From the NCBI GenBank assembly GCA_026125795.1, contig JAHCKM010000003.1:62001-126000 (forward strand): a stretch of 64,000 nucleotides of DNA. The letters run 5' to 3'. Positions 53,943-63,529 of this stretch are shown here, one piece after another. This DNA comes from Burkholderiaceae bacterium. Lineage in GTDB: Bacteria > Pseudomonadota > Gammaproteobacteria > Burkholderiales > Burkholderiaceae_C. The position numbers were made by a program, and so were the translations under genes. The stretch's first letter is position 1; each line of letters starts with the position of its first letter. Under the pieces are notes generated by a model that did no database searches, was not told where the DNA came from, and saw only the letters and a program-made list of their open reading frames with translations.

Positions 53943-56287
53943 TAACCATGCGCGAGCGCTGGTTCGCTGGCGCACAACGCGCGTGTGGCGGCCAGCGTTT
54001 CGTCAAAGCGCTGCAGTGCCAGCGCCAACTGCCCGGCGTTGGCCGTCGCGCTGCCGCTCAAGCGATCGGCCGCATCGGCGAGCGCGCGCAAGCCCAGGTT
54101 GAGCGCGGCGCCCTTGAGCCCGTGCGACAGGCGTCGCAGCTCTTCGGTGTCGGCATCGCGCAGCGCGCGGCGCATGCGCTCGGTGGCGTCACCGGCCTGG
54201 CTGAGCATCGCCTCGTACAGGCGCGCTGCCTCGGCGCGCGGCATCAGCTCGACCAAGCGCGCCAGCACCTCGGTGTCGAGCAGCGTGCTGCCGGCGGCCG
54301 CCGGCGCAGCCAGCGAGCCCTCGGCGGGTGCCGGCACGGTCCCGCCGAAACGGCGCTGGAACAGGGCCTCGAGCTCCGGCAGTCCGAGCGGCTTGACCAG
54401 CACCTCGTCCATGCCCGCGGCGAGGCAGCGAGTGCGCGTGTCGGCGTACGCATCGGCGGTGAGGGCGACGATCGGCAGCTTGGCGGCTTGCTGAACCGGC
54501 GCCTCCGGAGGCGCGCCGCCGCTCGGCGGGCCCGCGACCTTGGCCGAGGAACCCGGCGGCGGCGCCTGATTTCTTGGGAGCGCGCGGATCGCCTCGGTGG
54601 CGGCGATGCCGTCCATCACCGGCATGTGCACGTCCATCAGCACGATGTCGAAGCGATGCTCCTGCACGGCCTGCAGCGCCTCGAGTCCGTTTTCGACGAA
54701 GTGCGCGGTGTGGCCCATGCGTTCGAGCAGCGCGCCGATGTACAGCCGGTTGACCGGGTTGTCTTCGGCCACGAGCACGTGGCGTATGTTCGGCACGGCG
54801 ACAGCCGGCATCACGGACGCGGCCGGCGCCGAGGCAACGGCCGGCAACGACGTGCGCATCGGCACGCGCACGCGAAACGTGCTGCCGAGACCGGGGGTGC
54901 TCTCCACCGTGATGTCGCCGCCCATCAGGCGCGTCAGCCGCTGGGCGATCTCCAGGCCCAGGCCCGTGCCCTGGCGGATCGTATCGGCACGCGTGGCGGG
55001 GTGCTCGAGCACCCGTCTGCGCTCGAACAGCCGGTGCAAGGTGTCGGCATCCATGCCGACGCCGGTGTCGGCGACCTCGATCTCGAGCATCGCCTCGCGC
55101 TGCGCCTGCGGCGCGAGGCGCCGGCAGCGCAGATCGACGCTGCCGCTGTCGGTGAATCGGATCGCGTTGGCCACCAGGTTGTACAGCACCTGGCGCAGGC
55201 GCGTGCCGTCGAGCTGCAGCCGCGGGGGCAGCACGCCATCCACCTGCGCGCTGAGGCGCAGGCCCTTGGCAGCCGCCGGCGCACGCATCAGGCGCTCGAC
55301 CTCGCGGATCAGTGATGCGGCGTCGACGTCGCGCACTTCGAGCGTCAGCGTGCCCGACTCGAGCTTGGACAGGTCGACGATGTCGTTGAGCAGGCTCAGC
55401 AGATGGTCGGCCGAGTCGATGGCCGTGTGCAGCAGCTCCTGCTGACGTGCCTCGAGCCGGGTGTCGCGCAGCAGCGTCAGCATGCCCAGCATGCCGTGAA
55501 ACGGCGTGCGGATGGCGTGGCTCATGTTGGTGAGGAACTCGCTCTTCACCTGGCTGGCGCGCAACGCCTGCTCGCGTGCGTCGTGCAGCCGATTGGCCAT
55601 GGCCTCCATCGCGCGCCGGCTGTCGTCGAGCTGGCGCATCCGGCGCAGCGCGAGAAAGCCGAACAGGCCGACCATCGCGGACAGGAACGCGGTCAGCGCC
55701 AGGCCGACGCGGTTGTGCTGCGCCAGCGTGTCGTTGCGCGCCGTCACCTGCTCGGCCACGCGGTGCGCGCCGGCCAGGAGCATCTGGTGGATGGGCCCGT
55801 CCAGCGCCTCCAGGTCCGCCAGCAACGCCTGCATCGACGCGGCGCTGAACGGTGCCTGCGCGTTGCCGCCCAGGTACAGATCGCCACGATCGACGAAGTC
55901 GCGCAGCGCGCGCAGCGCGGCGCCGTATTCGGGGTTCTCGGACAACACGCGCTGCGCACGGTCGGTTTGCAGCAGCCCGATGCGGCTGACGAAGATGTCG
56001 TAACGCAGCTGCAGCGGCTCGCGTGCGCTCGGGGGATCGGCGGCGGCCTGGCGCCAGCGCTCGCGCAGGCGTAGGTATTCGGTCTCCAGCTGGAACAGGT
56101 TGAGCACGAGGTAGTCGTCCTGGCCCTTGACCGCCTGGCCGAGCAATGCGTACTGGCGTGCCTGCACGAAGAACGCGGCCAGCAACGACAGCAGCAGCAC
56201 CGCGCCAGTGACGACGAACCAGCCCGACAGCGGCAGCGGCGACGCCGCAGCGCCGACTACAGAACGTCGATCGTCTTCAGCTGCCAT
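53942..56287 (-). CDS. Hybrid sensor histidine kinase (HisKA-HATPase-REC-Hpt)
   Basis: The 781-residue protein has a membrane helix (about 22-43), a roughly 150-residue periplasmic helical sensor, and a second helix (about 194-214). HisKA follows with NMSHAIRTP (His 257; Ala replaces the usual Glu), then HATPase (NLVANAIRFT, DTGVGM, GTGLGLEIAQ), REC (MDVHMP, Asp 552) and Hpt (LSHGLKGAALN, His 722). Residues about 572-602 in the REC domain are a Pro/Gly/Ala-rich insertion encoded by palindromic DNA. The gene overlaps the upstream oxidoreductase-like gene by 31 bases. No separate output regulator is nearby. Confidence 0.93.
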   Translation of the reverse strand: MAAEDDRRSVVGAAASPLPLSGWFVVTGAVLLLSLLAAFFVQARQYALLGQAVKGQDDYLVLNLFQLETEYLRLRERWRQAAADPPSAREPLQLRYDIFVSRIGLLQTDRAQRVLSENPEYGAALRALRDFVDRGDLYLGGNAQAPFSAASMQALLADLEALDGPIHQMLLAGAHRVAEQVTARNDTLAQHNRVGLALTAFLSAMVGLFGFLALRRMRQLDDSRRAMEAMANRLHDAREQALRASQVKSEFLTNMSHAIRTPFHGMLGMLTLLRDTRLEARQQELLHTAIDSADHLLSLLNDIVDLSKLESGTLTLEVRDVDAASLIREVERLMRAPAAAKGLRLSAQVDGVLPPRLQLDGTRLRQVLYNLVANAIRFTDSGSVDLRCRRLAPQAQREAMLEIEVADTGVGMDADTLHRLFERRRVLEHPATRADTIRQGTGLGLEIAQRLTRLMGGDITVESTPGLGSTFRVRVPMRTSLPAVASAPAASVMPAVAVPNIRHVLVAEDNPVNRLYIGALLERMGHTAHFVENGLEALQAVQEHRFDIVLMDVHMPVMDGIAATEAIRALPRNQAPPPGSSAKVAGPPSGGAPPEAPVQQAAKLPIVALTADAYADTRTRCLAAGMDEVLVKPLGLPELEALFQRRFGGTVPAPAEGSLAAPAAAGSTLLDTEVLARLVELMPRAEAARLYEAMLSQAGDATERMRRALRDADTEELRRLSHGLKGAALNLGLRALADAADRLSGSATANAGQLALALQRFDETLAATRALCASEPALAHG
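54482..54574 (-). repeat. Palindromic element inserted in frame in the REC domain
   Basis: It contains a 16-base perfect palindrome GCGCCTCCGGAGGCGC (54499-54514) and a CCGCCG-CT-CGGCGG hairpin (54516-54529). The encoded APPPGSSAKVAGPPSGGAPP splits the receiver fold between helix 3 and strand 4. Confidence 0.6.
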
Positions 56288-56778
56288 ACCGAGCGGCTGT
56301 AGTACAGCGGGTTGCGCAGGTCGGCGTCGCTGTCGAACGGATAGATCATGAACAGCGGGCCCTTCTCGCGCACGGTGATCGGCCGGTCGTCGACCAGGCG
56401 CGCCAGGATCACGTCGAAGCGCCGCGCGTCGTCGGCCGGCACGTCGATGCGGTAGTCATTGAGCGCGCTGAGGCGCAGCGTGCTGCCGTGCGCGCCCACC
56501 AGGGCAAGCAGGTCGCGCAGCAGCGGGCCGGTGAACTTGCGCGGCACCTTGTACCAAGGCGTCTTGGTGATGAAGCTGTGCTGCGCGGCGGCCTCGAGCA
56601 GCGCCATGTCGAACGCCGCGCTGTCACCTTGATTGTTGAGCTTGATTTTGCCGCGTATCGTCAGCACGACCGTGCCGCTTGGCGGTGCCAGCGCCTGCGC
56701 GCGCACGGCTGCGGCGCTCAGCCAGGCGCCCGCTGCCACCAGCAGGCTGCGACGCGAAGCCCCCCTCGTGCACGACAT
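56257..56778 (-). CDS. Exported molybdopterin-oxidoreductase-like domain protein
   Basis: The 173-residue protein starts MSCTRGASRRSLLVAAGAW, a possible Tat-type signal (SRRSLL). The mature part has VVLTIRGKIKLNNQG, VPRKFTGPLLRDLLALVG and LNDYRIDVPADDARRFDVILARLVDD, which fit the small molybdopterin-dependent oxidoreductase-like domain. No cofactor Cys is seen, so it is more likely a ligand-binding partner than an enzyme. It overlaps the hybrid kinase start and may supply its periplasmic signal. Confidence 0.8.
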   Translation of the reverse strand: MSCTRGASRRSLLVAAGAWLSAAAVRAQALAPPSGTVVLTIRGKIKLNNQGDSAAFDMALLEAAAQHSFITKTPWYKVPRKFTGPLLRDLLALVGAHGSTLRLSALNDYRIDVPADDARRFDVILARLVDDRPITVREKGPLFMIYPFDSDADLRNPLYYSRSVWQLKTIDVL

Positions 56779-57019
56779 CAGCCGCAGGCTCCGGCGGATG
56801 CGCCGAGGCGCAACAAGCGCAACAACGCGTTGGAACCTGCTGCGGCGGTGCGGTGTGGCATCCCGGACGACGAACCTCAATGGCGAGGGCAGGGATTTTA
56901 GGCCCTCGGCAAGGCGTGCATCGGAACTGGCGCTGGCCGATGACGAGCGCGAATCCGGTCACGAACATGCACTTGCATCGGCGCACATGGCAAAAGTGCT
57001 GGGCTAACCTCGATCGGTG

Positions 57020-58711
57020 ATGTCGGTCAGCACTGTCACATCGCCGTCGGCGACCCAGAAACCCGGCACCGATGCGGCCAACGCGCTGCCGGTGGGGCAC
57101 CGCCTGCACGAGTTTGAACTGCGCGGCGTGATCGGCGTGGGCGGCTTCGGCATCGTGTACCGCGCTTTCGATCATTCGCTGGAGCGCGAGGTCGCGATCA
57201 AGGAGTATCTGCCCGCGGCGCTCGCCGGCCGCAGCGGCAAGCAACAGGTATCGCTGCTGTCGGCCTCGCACTCCGAGACGTTTGCGCTCGGCATGAGCTC
57301 GTTCGTCAACGAGGCCAAGCTGCTGGCGCGCTTCGACCATCCGTCGCTGCTGAAGGTGCACCGCTTCTGGGAGGACAACGGCACCGCGTACATGGTGATG
57401 CCGCTGTACCGCGGACGCACGTTGCGCCAGTTGCGCCAGGGCAGCGGCCGCTGCCCCGATGGCGCGTGGCTGACGCGCTTGCTGGACCATCTGCTCGGCG
57501 CGCTCGATGTGATGCACCACGAAGGCGTGTACCACCGCGACATCGCGCCCGACAACGTGATCGTCGCCGAGGGTGCGCCGCCGGTGTTGCTCGATTTCGG
57601 TGCCGCGCGCCGCGTGATCAGCGACCGCAGCCAGACACTCACCGCGATCCTCAAACCGAGTTATGCGCCGCTGGAGCAGTACGCCGAATCCACCGGCATG
57701 CGGCAGGGCCCGTGGACCGACTTCTATGCCCTTGGCGCCACGCTGCACTTTGTGATCACCGGCAAGCCGCCGGTGCCTGCCACCGCGCGCGCGTTGAGCG
57801 ACGAGCAGCCCTTGCTGGCCGGCTCGGCCATCGGCAACGTGCCCGAGCGGCTGCTGCAGCTGTGCGATTGGATGTTGGCGCCGCGCCCGCAGGATCGGCC
57901 GCAGAACGTGGCCGAACTGCGGGCCGCACTGGCAGGTCACTTGCCGGTGCCGCGCCGCGAACGACCGGCGAGTGCGTCGGCATGGGCCACCACGGTGGTG
58001 CAGCAACCTGCTGCCCCAGCGCCACCCGCCGATCCGGCAACGGATGTGTTGCCCGCGCCTCCCGCGCGCCGACGGCGTTGGCGGCGTGGCGTGCCGTTGT
58101 GGGGTACCGCGATGGCGATGCTGTTGGCGGCCGGCGCCGCGTGGTGGCTTGCGAACCTGGACGATGAAGCGGCATCCTGGACGGCGGCTTCGATCGTTGC
58201 CGCCCCGGCTGCGGCGGTGCCGGCATCCATACCGGCTGCAGTGGTGTCGATGCCACCGGGCCCGGCCGAGCCCGCGCCGGCCGACGCCGCGCGCACCGAT
58301 GCGGCCGATGCGGCCGATGCGGCCGAGAAGACCGAGAAGAGCGCTGCGCCGGCGCCGCGTGCGCGCCCTTTGCCCCGACGCGCCGAGCAGCGAATCACCG
58401 AAGCGCGCGCCGCCGCGTCACGCACGCGCGAAGCGGTGGTGTCGGCACCCGAGCCCGCTGCGGTGGCAGTGCGGAGCCCGGAGCCGGTGGTGCACGGCGC
58501 GCCGGCGCCCGCGGCCGCCGTGCCGACGCAGGCGCCCGTGCGTGTGGCCACGGTCACGCGCAACCCGCGCGAACAATGCGCGGGCCGCCACCTGGTGGCG
58601 ATGCACCGCTGCCTGCTGCGCGAGTGCGACAAGCCCGAATACCAGGGCCATCGCGAATGCCAACGTGTGCGCGAGATCGAGGCCCGCACACGCAGCGTGC
58701 TCGGCAGTTGA
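57020..58711 (+). CDS. Transmembrane serine/threonine protein kinase
   Basis: The 564-residue protein has a Hanks-type kinase domain (about 28-305): glycine loop GVGGFGIVY, catalytic Lys in VAIKEYLP (Lys 61), HRDIAPDN (Asp 174, Asn 179) and DFGAARR (192-197). A single membrane helix (about 358-380) follows a Pro-rich linker. The outside part is Ala/Pro-rich and ends in a four-Cys segment (REQCAGRHLVAMHRCLLREC...HRECQRV). The basic residue usually after HRDL is here in HRDIAPDN, a variant seen in some proteobacterial kinases. Its targets are unknown. Confidence 0.9.
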   Translation: MSVSTVTSPSATQKPGTDAANALPVGHRLHEFELRGVIGVGGFGIVYRAFDHSLEREVAIKEYLPAALAGRSGKQQVSLLSASHSETFALGMSSFVNEAKLLARFDHPSLLKVHRFWEDNGTAYMVMPLYRGRTLRQLRQGSGRCPDGAWLTRLLDHLLGALDVMHHEGVYHRDIAPDNVIVAEGAPPVLLDFGAARRVISDRSQTLTAILKPSYAPLEQYAESTGMRQGPWTDFYALGATLHFVITGKPPVPATARALSDEQPLLAGSAIGNVPERLLQLCDWMLAPRPQDRPQNVAELRAALAGHLPVPRRERPASASAWATTVVQQPAAPAPPADPATDVLPAPPARRRRWRRGVPLWGTAMAMLLAAGAAWWLANLDDEAASWTAASIVAAPAAAVPASIPAAVVSMPPGPAEPAPADAARTDAADAADAAEKTEKSAAPAPRARPLPRRAEQRITEARAAASRTREAVVSAPEPAAVAVRSPEPVVHGAPAPAAAVPTQAPVRVATVTRNPREQCAGRHLVAMHRCLLRECDKPEYQGHRECQRVREIEARTRSVLGS

Positions 58712-58839
58712 TCGGGCACACGCCCGGCAGACGGGCGTCACCGGAGCGACACTCACGGGTTCCACACGATGCGCCGGCGCATCGCATCGGGTACACCAAC
58801 GGGCGTCCACCTCCATCGCCGTTGAGCCGTACGACCCCG

Positions 58840-60552
58840 ATGACCATCGACCTGCGCCAGCCCCACCACACCATCTGGCCCGCGCGCCTGCCGCGCGAAC
58901 TGGTGCTGCCCGAAACCTCGTTGTGGTTCAACACCGAAGTGGTGGCCAAGCGCTATCCGAACAAGGCAGCCTATCTGTTCTTCGGCCGCGCGCTCACGTT
59001 TCGTGAGCTGCACGACCAGGCGGTGGCGCTGGCCGGCTGGCTGCATTCGCGCGGCGTGGCACGCGGCGATCGTGTGATCGTGTTCATGCAGAACTGCCCG
59101 CAGTACTCGGTGGCGGTGCAGGCCATCCTGCGCGCCGATGCGGTGGTGGTGCCGGTCAATCCGATGAACAAGGCTGACGAGTTCGGCCACTACATCGCAG
59201 ACTCCGGTGCACGCATCGTGATCACCACCGCCGATCTGGCCGGCATCGTGGCGCAGGCCGACGCGCGGCTGCCCGCCGAGCAGCGCCTGCGCGAGTTGCT
59301 GGTGACGCACTTCACCGACGCAATGCCCGAAGGCCCGCTCGATCCGGCCGAGGAGCCCGCCGCGCCGATCCTGCAATGGCTGCGTGCAAAACCCGACCTG
59401 CCACCGCGCTGCACGGCCTGGTGCGATGCGATCGCCGCCGGGCACGAGCCGCGCGCCCACGAGAGCGGCCCCGACGACATGGCGGTGCTGCCTTACACCT
59501 CGGGCACCACAGGCTTGCCCAAGGGCTGCATCCACACCCACCGCACGGTGATGCACAACGTGTGCGGGGGCGGGCAGTGGGGCCACTCCGGTCCCGAGAC
59601 GGTGAGCCTGGGCGTGGTGCCGATGTTCCACATCACCGGCTTCGTCTACTACGCGCTCGCGCCGCTGGGCAGCGGCGCCACGATCGTGCTGATGCCGCGC
59701 TGGGATCGCGAGCTGGCCGCACGCCTGATCGCGCGCCACAGGGTGTCGCACTGGACCTGCATCCCGACGATGATCATCGACCTGTTCGCCAGTCCCAATG
59801 TGGCGAGCTTCGACCTGTCGAGCCTGCGCTACCTCTCGGGCGGCGGCGCGGCGATGCCGCAGGCGGTGGCCGAGCGGCTGAGGCGCGAGTTCAACCTCAC
59901 GTTCGCCGAAGGCTATGGCCTCACCGAAACCGCGGCGCCGACACATTCCAACCTGCCCGAGCGCGCCAAGCTGCAGTGCCTGGGCATCCCGATCTTCGGC
60001 GTCGACTCACGCGTGATCGACCCCGACACCTTGCAGGAGATGCCCGTCGGCGAGACCGGCGAGATCGTCAGCCACGGCCCCATGATCTTCAAAGGCTACT
60101 GGGGCCACCCCGAGGCCACGCGGGCGGCATTCATCGAGATCGACGGCAAGTCGTTCTTCAGAACCGGTGATCTCGGCCACATGGACGAAGAGGGCTACTT
60201 CTTCATCACCGACCGCCTCAAGCGCATGATCAACGCCAGCGGCTACAAGGTGTGGCCGGCCGAGGTGGAGGCGCTGCTGTACCGCTGCCCCGCCGTGCAG
60301 GAGGCCTGCATCATCGCCGCACGGGATGCCTATCGTGGCGAGACGGTGAAGGCGGTGGTGGTGCTGCGCGCCGACGCCAAGGGCAAGACCACGGCCGACG
60401 ACATCATCGGCTGGTCGCGCGAGCACATGGCGGCCTACAAGGTGCCCAAGCTGGTGCAGTTCGTCGACGCCTTGCCGAAGTCGGGCTCCGGCAAGGTGAT
60501 GTGGCGCCTGCTGCAGGAGCAGGAGGCCGCGGGGCTGAAAGCGCCGGCCTAG
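58840..60552 (+). CDS. AMP-forming fatty-acyl-CoA ligase
   Basis: The 570-residue ANL enzyme has the P-loop LPYTSGTTGLPKGCI (about 215), GYGLTETAAPTHSN, FFRTGDLGHMDEEGYFFITDR and the Lys in LPKSGSGKVMWRLL. It resembles long-chain acyl-CoA or cyclohexanecarboxylate-type ligases. Its TAG shares CTAG with the convergent DUF924 stop. It differs clearly from the ligase at 33589. Confidence 0.93.
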   Translation: MTIDLRQPHHTIWPARLPRELVLPETSLWFNTEVVAKRYPNKAAYLFFGRALTFRELHDQAVALAGWLHSRGVARGDRVIVFMQNCPQYSVAVQAILRADAVVVPVNPMNKADEFGHYIADSGARIVITTADLAGIVAQADARLPAEQRLRELLVTHFTDAMPEGPLDPAEEPAAPILQWLRAKPDLPPRCTAWCDAIAAGHEPRAHESGPDDMAVLPYTSGTTGLPKGCIHTHRTVMHNVCGGGQWGHSGPETVSLGVVPMFHITGFVYYALAPLGSGATIVLMPRWDRELAARLIARHRVSHWTCIPTMIIDLFASPNVASFDLSSLRYLSGGGAAMPQAVAERLRREFNLTFAEGYGLTETAAPTHSNLPERAKLQCLGIPIFGVDSRVIDPDTLQEMPVGETGEIVSHGPMIFKGYWGHPEATRAAFIEIDGKSFFRTGDLGHMDEEGYFFITDRLKRMINASGYKVWPAEVEALLYRCPAVQEACIIAARDAYRGETVKAVVVLRADAKGKTTADDIIGWSREHMAAYKVPKLVQFVDALPKSGSGKVMWRLLQEQEAAGLKAPA

Positions 60553-61130
60553 AAGCTCGAGCCCGGCTGCTTCAGGAACTCGATCTCTTCCGGCGTGCTG
60601 ACTCGTCCCAACGCCGCGTTGCGGTGCGGGAAGCGCCCGAAGCGCACGATGACGTCGCGGTGGCGCTGCGCCCAGACCAGCAGCTCGCCGACCTCGGGTG
60701 CGTCGCGCTCCAGCTGCGCAAACAGGCGCACGGCTTCGTCCTGTGCCGCGAGATCCTCGGCGTGTTCGAACGGCAGGTAGACAAACTGGCGCTGCACGCC
60801 GGGCAGCGAGCGGTCGGTGCCCGCGCTCACCAGTGCACGTGCCGCGGCCAGCGCACGGGCATCGCCGGCGAAGGCCTGCGCGCTGCCGCGAAAGACATTG
60901 CGCGGGAATTGATCGAGCACCAGGATCTGCGCCACCGCGCCCTCCGGCTCGGTCGCCCACCCCTGCAGTTCACCCGCGAACGCACGCGGGATCAGCGGGC
61001 CGAAGCGATCGCGAATCACGTCGTCGAAGGCGTCGCTCTTCTCGAACCACTGCCTGCGCGGCGTGTCACGCGCGCGGTCGCCATGCCGGCCGAACCAGAA
61101 ATCCATCACCGCCAGGGCATCGCGTTCCAT
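60549..61130 (-). CDS. DUF924-family protein
   Basis: The 193-residue helical protein has VMDFWFGRHGDRARDTPRRQWF, LVLDQFPRNVFRGSAQAFA and VYLPFEHAEDLAAQDEAVRLF, the core motifs of DUF924 (TPR-like fold). Function is unknown. ATG 61130 overlaps the stop of the small acetyltransferase gene. Confidence 0.93.
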   Translation of the reverse strand: MERDALAVMDFWFGRHGDRARDTPRRQWFEKSDAFDDVIRDRFGPLIPRAFAGELQGWATEPEGAVAQILVLDQFPRNVFRGSAQAFAGDARALAAARALVSAGTDRSLPGVQRQFVYLPFEHAEDLAAQDEAVRLFAQLERDAPEVGELLVWAQRHRDVIVRFGRFPHRNAALGRVSTPEEIEFLKQPGSSF

Positions 61131-61417
61131 CAATGGGCCTCCAACAGGTCGCGCGTTTCGGGGTGGCGGCGCATGTAGCTGCGCACGTAGCTGCATGCCG
61201 GCCGGACTTTCAAACCCTGTGCGCGCGCATGGTCAAGCGCGGCCTTCACCACGCGGGCCGCATGCCCGCGGCCCTGCAGGTTTGGTGGCACCTCGGTGTG
61301 GGTGAGCCACATCACGCCGTCGATTAGGTGGTATTGGGCGATGCAGAGCTGGCCTTGCACGCGCATCTCGAAGCGCGCGGCCCTCTCGTCGTGAACGACA
61401 TCGGACGCCGAGGTCAT
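61130..61417 (-). CDS. Small GNAT-like N-acetyltransferase (Acetyltransf_CG/YidJ type)
   Basis: The 95-residue protein contains RFEMRVQGQLCIAQYHLIDG, TEVPPNLQGRGHAARVVKAAL and VRPACSYVRSYMRRHPETRDL. These match the short GCN5-like family of about 90-100 residues with CoA-binding QGRGHA and the CxY motif. The acceptor is unknown. Confidence 0.93.
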   Translation of the reverse strand: MTSASDVVHDERAARFEMRVQGQLCIAQYHLIDGVMWLTHTEVPPNLQGRGHAARVVKAALDHARAQGLKVRPACSYVRSYMRRHPETRDLLEAH

Positions 61418-61492
61418 ATCACCCCTTGGCCTGCGGGCCGCATGGCCCGCGGAGGGGCCAGGCGCGCGTCTCGGAAAGCGACCGAGCGGCGC

Positions 61493-63529
61493 TCATGTCT
61501 TCAGTTGTTGCCACAGGAAGCTGAACTCCAGCGCCAGGATGTCGGCGCGTTGTGCATTGTCGGCGGCGCCGCCGTGTCCGCCTTCGATGTTCTCGTAGTA
61601 GAGCAAGTCGTGTCCCTGCTCGAGCAAACGTGCGGCCATCTTGCGCGCATGGCCGGGATGCACGCGGTCATCGCGCGTGCTGGTGGTGAACAGCACGCGC
61701 GGCAGTTCTTGATCGGCGCGCACGTTGTGGTAGGGGCTGTAGCGCGCGATCCAGGCCCATTGGTCGGGATCGTCGGGGTTGCCGTATTCGGCCATCCACG
61801 ACGCGCCGGCCAGCAGCTTGTGGTAGCGCCGCATGTCGAGCAGCGGCACCGAGCACACCACCGCGTTGAACAGCTCGGGCCGCTGCAGCATCACGGCTGC
61901 CACCAGCAGGCCGCCGTTGCTGCCGCCTTGCATGCCGAGGTGGCGCGCGCTGGTGATACCGCGCGCGATCACGTCTTCGGCCACCGCGATGAAATCGTCG
62001 TAGCTGCGCTGCTTGTGCTGCAGCACCGCGGCCTGGTGCCACGCCGGGCCGAACTCGCCGCCGCCGCGGATGTTGGCCACCACCAGCACGCCGCCGCGCT
62101 CGTACCACGCGGTGCCGAAGGTGCCCGAATACCACGGTTGCTGCGACACCTCGAAGCCGCCGTAACCGTAGAGCAGCGTCGGGTTGCGGCCGTCGGCCTT
62201 GGCGCCCGCCGGCCAGACCACGAAGTACGGCACGCGCGTGCCGTCCTTCGACGTGGCGAACTGCTGCTCCACGCGCATGCCCGTGGCGTCGAAGAAGCGC
62301 GTGCGCGACTTGATGGTCTGCTGGGCGTCGCTGCCGGTGGCGGCGAGCATGAGCGAGTCGGGCGTCAGGAAGTCGCTGTAGCTGAGCCAGTAGTTCTCGG
62401 CCAGCGCATCGTCGGCCAGCATCGGGTCGTGCAGCGCGGCGACGCCAATCGTGCCGGGAAAGGGCGCGCGGATCTCGCGGCGCTGCCAGCGTCCGCCTTC
62501 GACGTGCCATTCCTCGAGTCGGCTGGCCACGTTGTCGAGGATGTCGAGCACCACGTGCGAGCGTGTGGTGGTGTAGCCGGCGAGCGATCGGGTCGGCGTG
62601 GGCTCGAACAGCCGTGTGAGCTCGCGCGCGCCGGCTTCGTAGGCGGCCGCGTCGCCCACCAGCAGGCAGCCGCGCGGATGCGTGATGGCGCCGATGGTCC
62701 AATCGCTGCGCAACTCGATCAGCAGGTGCTCGCGCCAGAAGCTGATGCGCGCGTCTTCGGGCTTGTGAATCGCGACCACGCCGCCGCCCAGCCAGCGCGC
62801 GACGCTCGTGCGGTAGAAGTCGAGCGCGCGGCCGACCAGGGTGCGCTCGAAGCCCGGCGTGAGGTCGATGCTGAACCAGGCCGACACGTCCTGCGGCTCG
62901 CCTTCGAACACCGTGCTGGCCTGCGCCAACGCCTCGCCGCGCCGCCAACGCTTGACGACGCGCGGATATCCGGAGTGCGTCAGGCTGCCGGGGCCGAAAT
63001 CGGTGCCCACCAGCACCGTGTCGCGGTCGAGCCAGTCGATGTCGCTCTTGGCTTCGGGCAGCATGAAACCATCGGGGACGAAGCGGCGTGTCGTCAGATC
63101 GAACTCGCGCACCACCGCCGCATCGGCACCGCCGCGCGACAGCTTGAGCAGGCAGCGCTCGTCGAGCGGGCGCAGCACGGCGGCGCCGGCAAAGACCCAG
63201 TTCTCGCCCTCGGCACTGCCGAGCGCATCGACGTCGAGCAACGTGTCCCACTGCGGATCATGGCTGCGGTACTGCTCCAGCGACGTGCGCCGCCACAGGC
63301 CACGCGGGTTGTCGGCGTCCTGCCAGAAGTTGTACAGCCACTCACCGCGGCGAGCGACCGTCGGGATGCGGTCGCGCGAGTCGAGCACGGCGCGGATGCG
63401 CGTGCGCATCGCCCCGAAGTCGGGTAGCGCCTCCAGCGCCTGACGCGCCTGGGCATTGCGCTCGCGCACCCACGCGAGCGCAGCCTCGCCTTGCACGTCT
63501 TCGAGCCACAGATGCGGGTCGGGCGTCAT
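61493..63529 (-). CDS. S9A prolyl oligopeptidase family serine peptidase
   Basis: The 678-residue enzyme has an N-terminal helical segment (PDPHLWLEDVQGEAALAWVRERN), a beta-propeller (about 65-400) and a C-terminal alpha/beta-hydrolase domain. The nucleophile lies in GGSNGGLLV (Ser about 537), with the Asp in TRDDRVHPGHARK and the His in IEGGHGGAADN. It has no signal peptide, so it is probably cytoplasmic. It is divergent from prlC, with 147 bases between starts. Confidence 0.95.
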   Translation of the reverse strand: MTPDPHLWLEDVQGEAALAWVRERNAQARQALEALPDFGAMRTRIRAVLDSRDRIPTVARRGEWLYNFWQDADNPRGLWRRTSLEQYRSHDPQWDTLLDVDALGSAEGENWVFAGAAVLRPLDERCLLKLSRGGADAAVVREFDLTTRRFVPDGFMLPEAKSDIDWLDRDTVLVGTDFGPGSLTHSGYPRVVKRWRRGEALAQASTVFEGEPQDVSAWFSIDLTPGFERTLVGRALDFYRTSVARWLGGGVVAIHKPEDARISFWREHLLIELRSDWTIGAITHPRGCLLVGDAAAYEAGARELTRLFEPTPTRSLAGYTTTRSHVVLDILDNVASRLEEWHVEGGRWQRREIRAPFPGTIGVAALHDPMLADDALAENYWLSYSDFLTPDSLMLAATGSDAQQTIKSRTRFFDATGMRVEQQFATSKDGTRVPYFVVWPAGAKADGRNPTLLYGYGGFEVSQQPWYSGTFGTAWYERGGVLVVANIRGGGEFGPAWHQAAVLQHKQRSYDDFIAVAEDVIARGITSARHLGMQGGSNGGLLVAAVMLQRPELFNAVVCSVPLLDMRRYHKLLAGASWMAEYGNPDDPDQWAWIARYSPYHNVRADQELPRVLFTTSTRDDRVHPGHARKMAARLLEQGHDLLYYENIEGGHGGAADNAQRADILALEFSFLWQQLKT

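Noticed and set aside
58296-58330. Short GCGGCCGAT triplet-type repeat in the Ser/Thr kinase gene
   Set aside because: It encodes a brief Ala-Ala-Asp run in a low-complexity linker, common in such regions and without a sign of wider significance.
61328-63427. 699-residue plus-strand ORF opposite the prolyl oligopeptidase
   Set aside because: It is an antisense shadow; the catalytic motifs of the S9A enzyme are on the minus strand.
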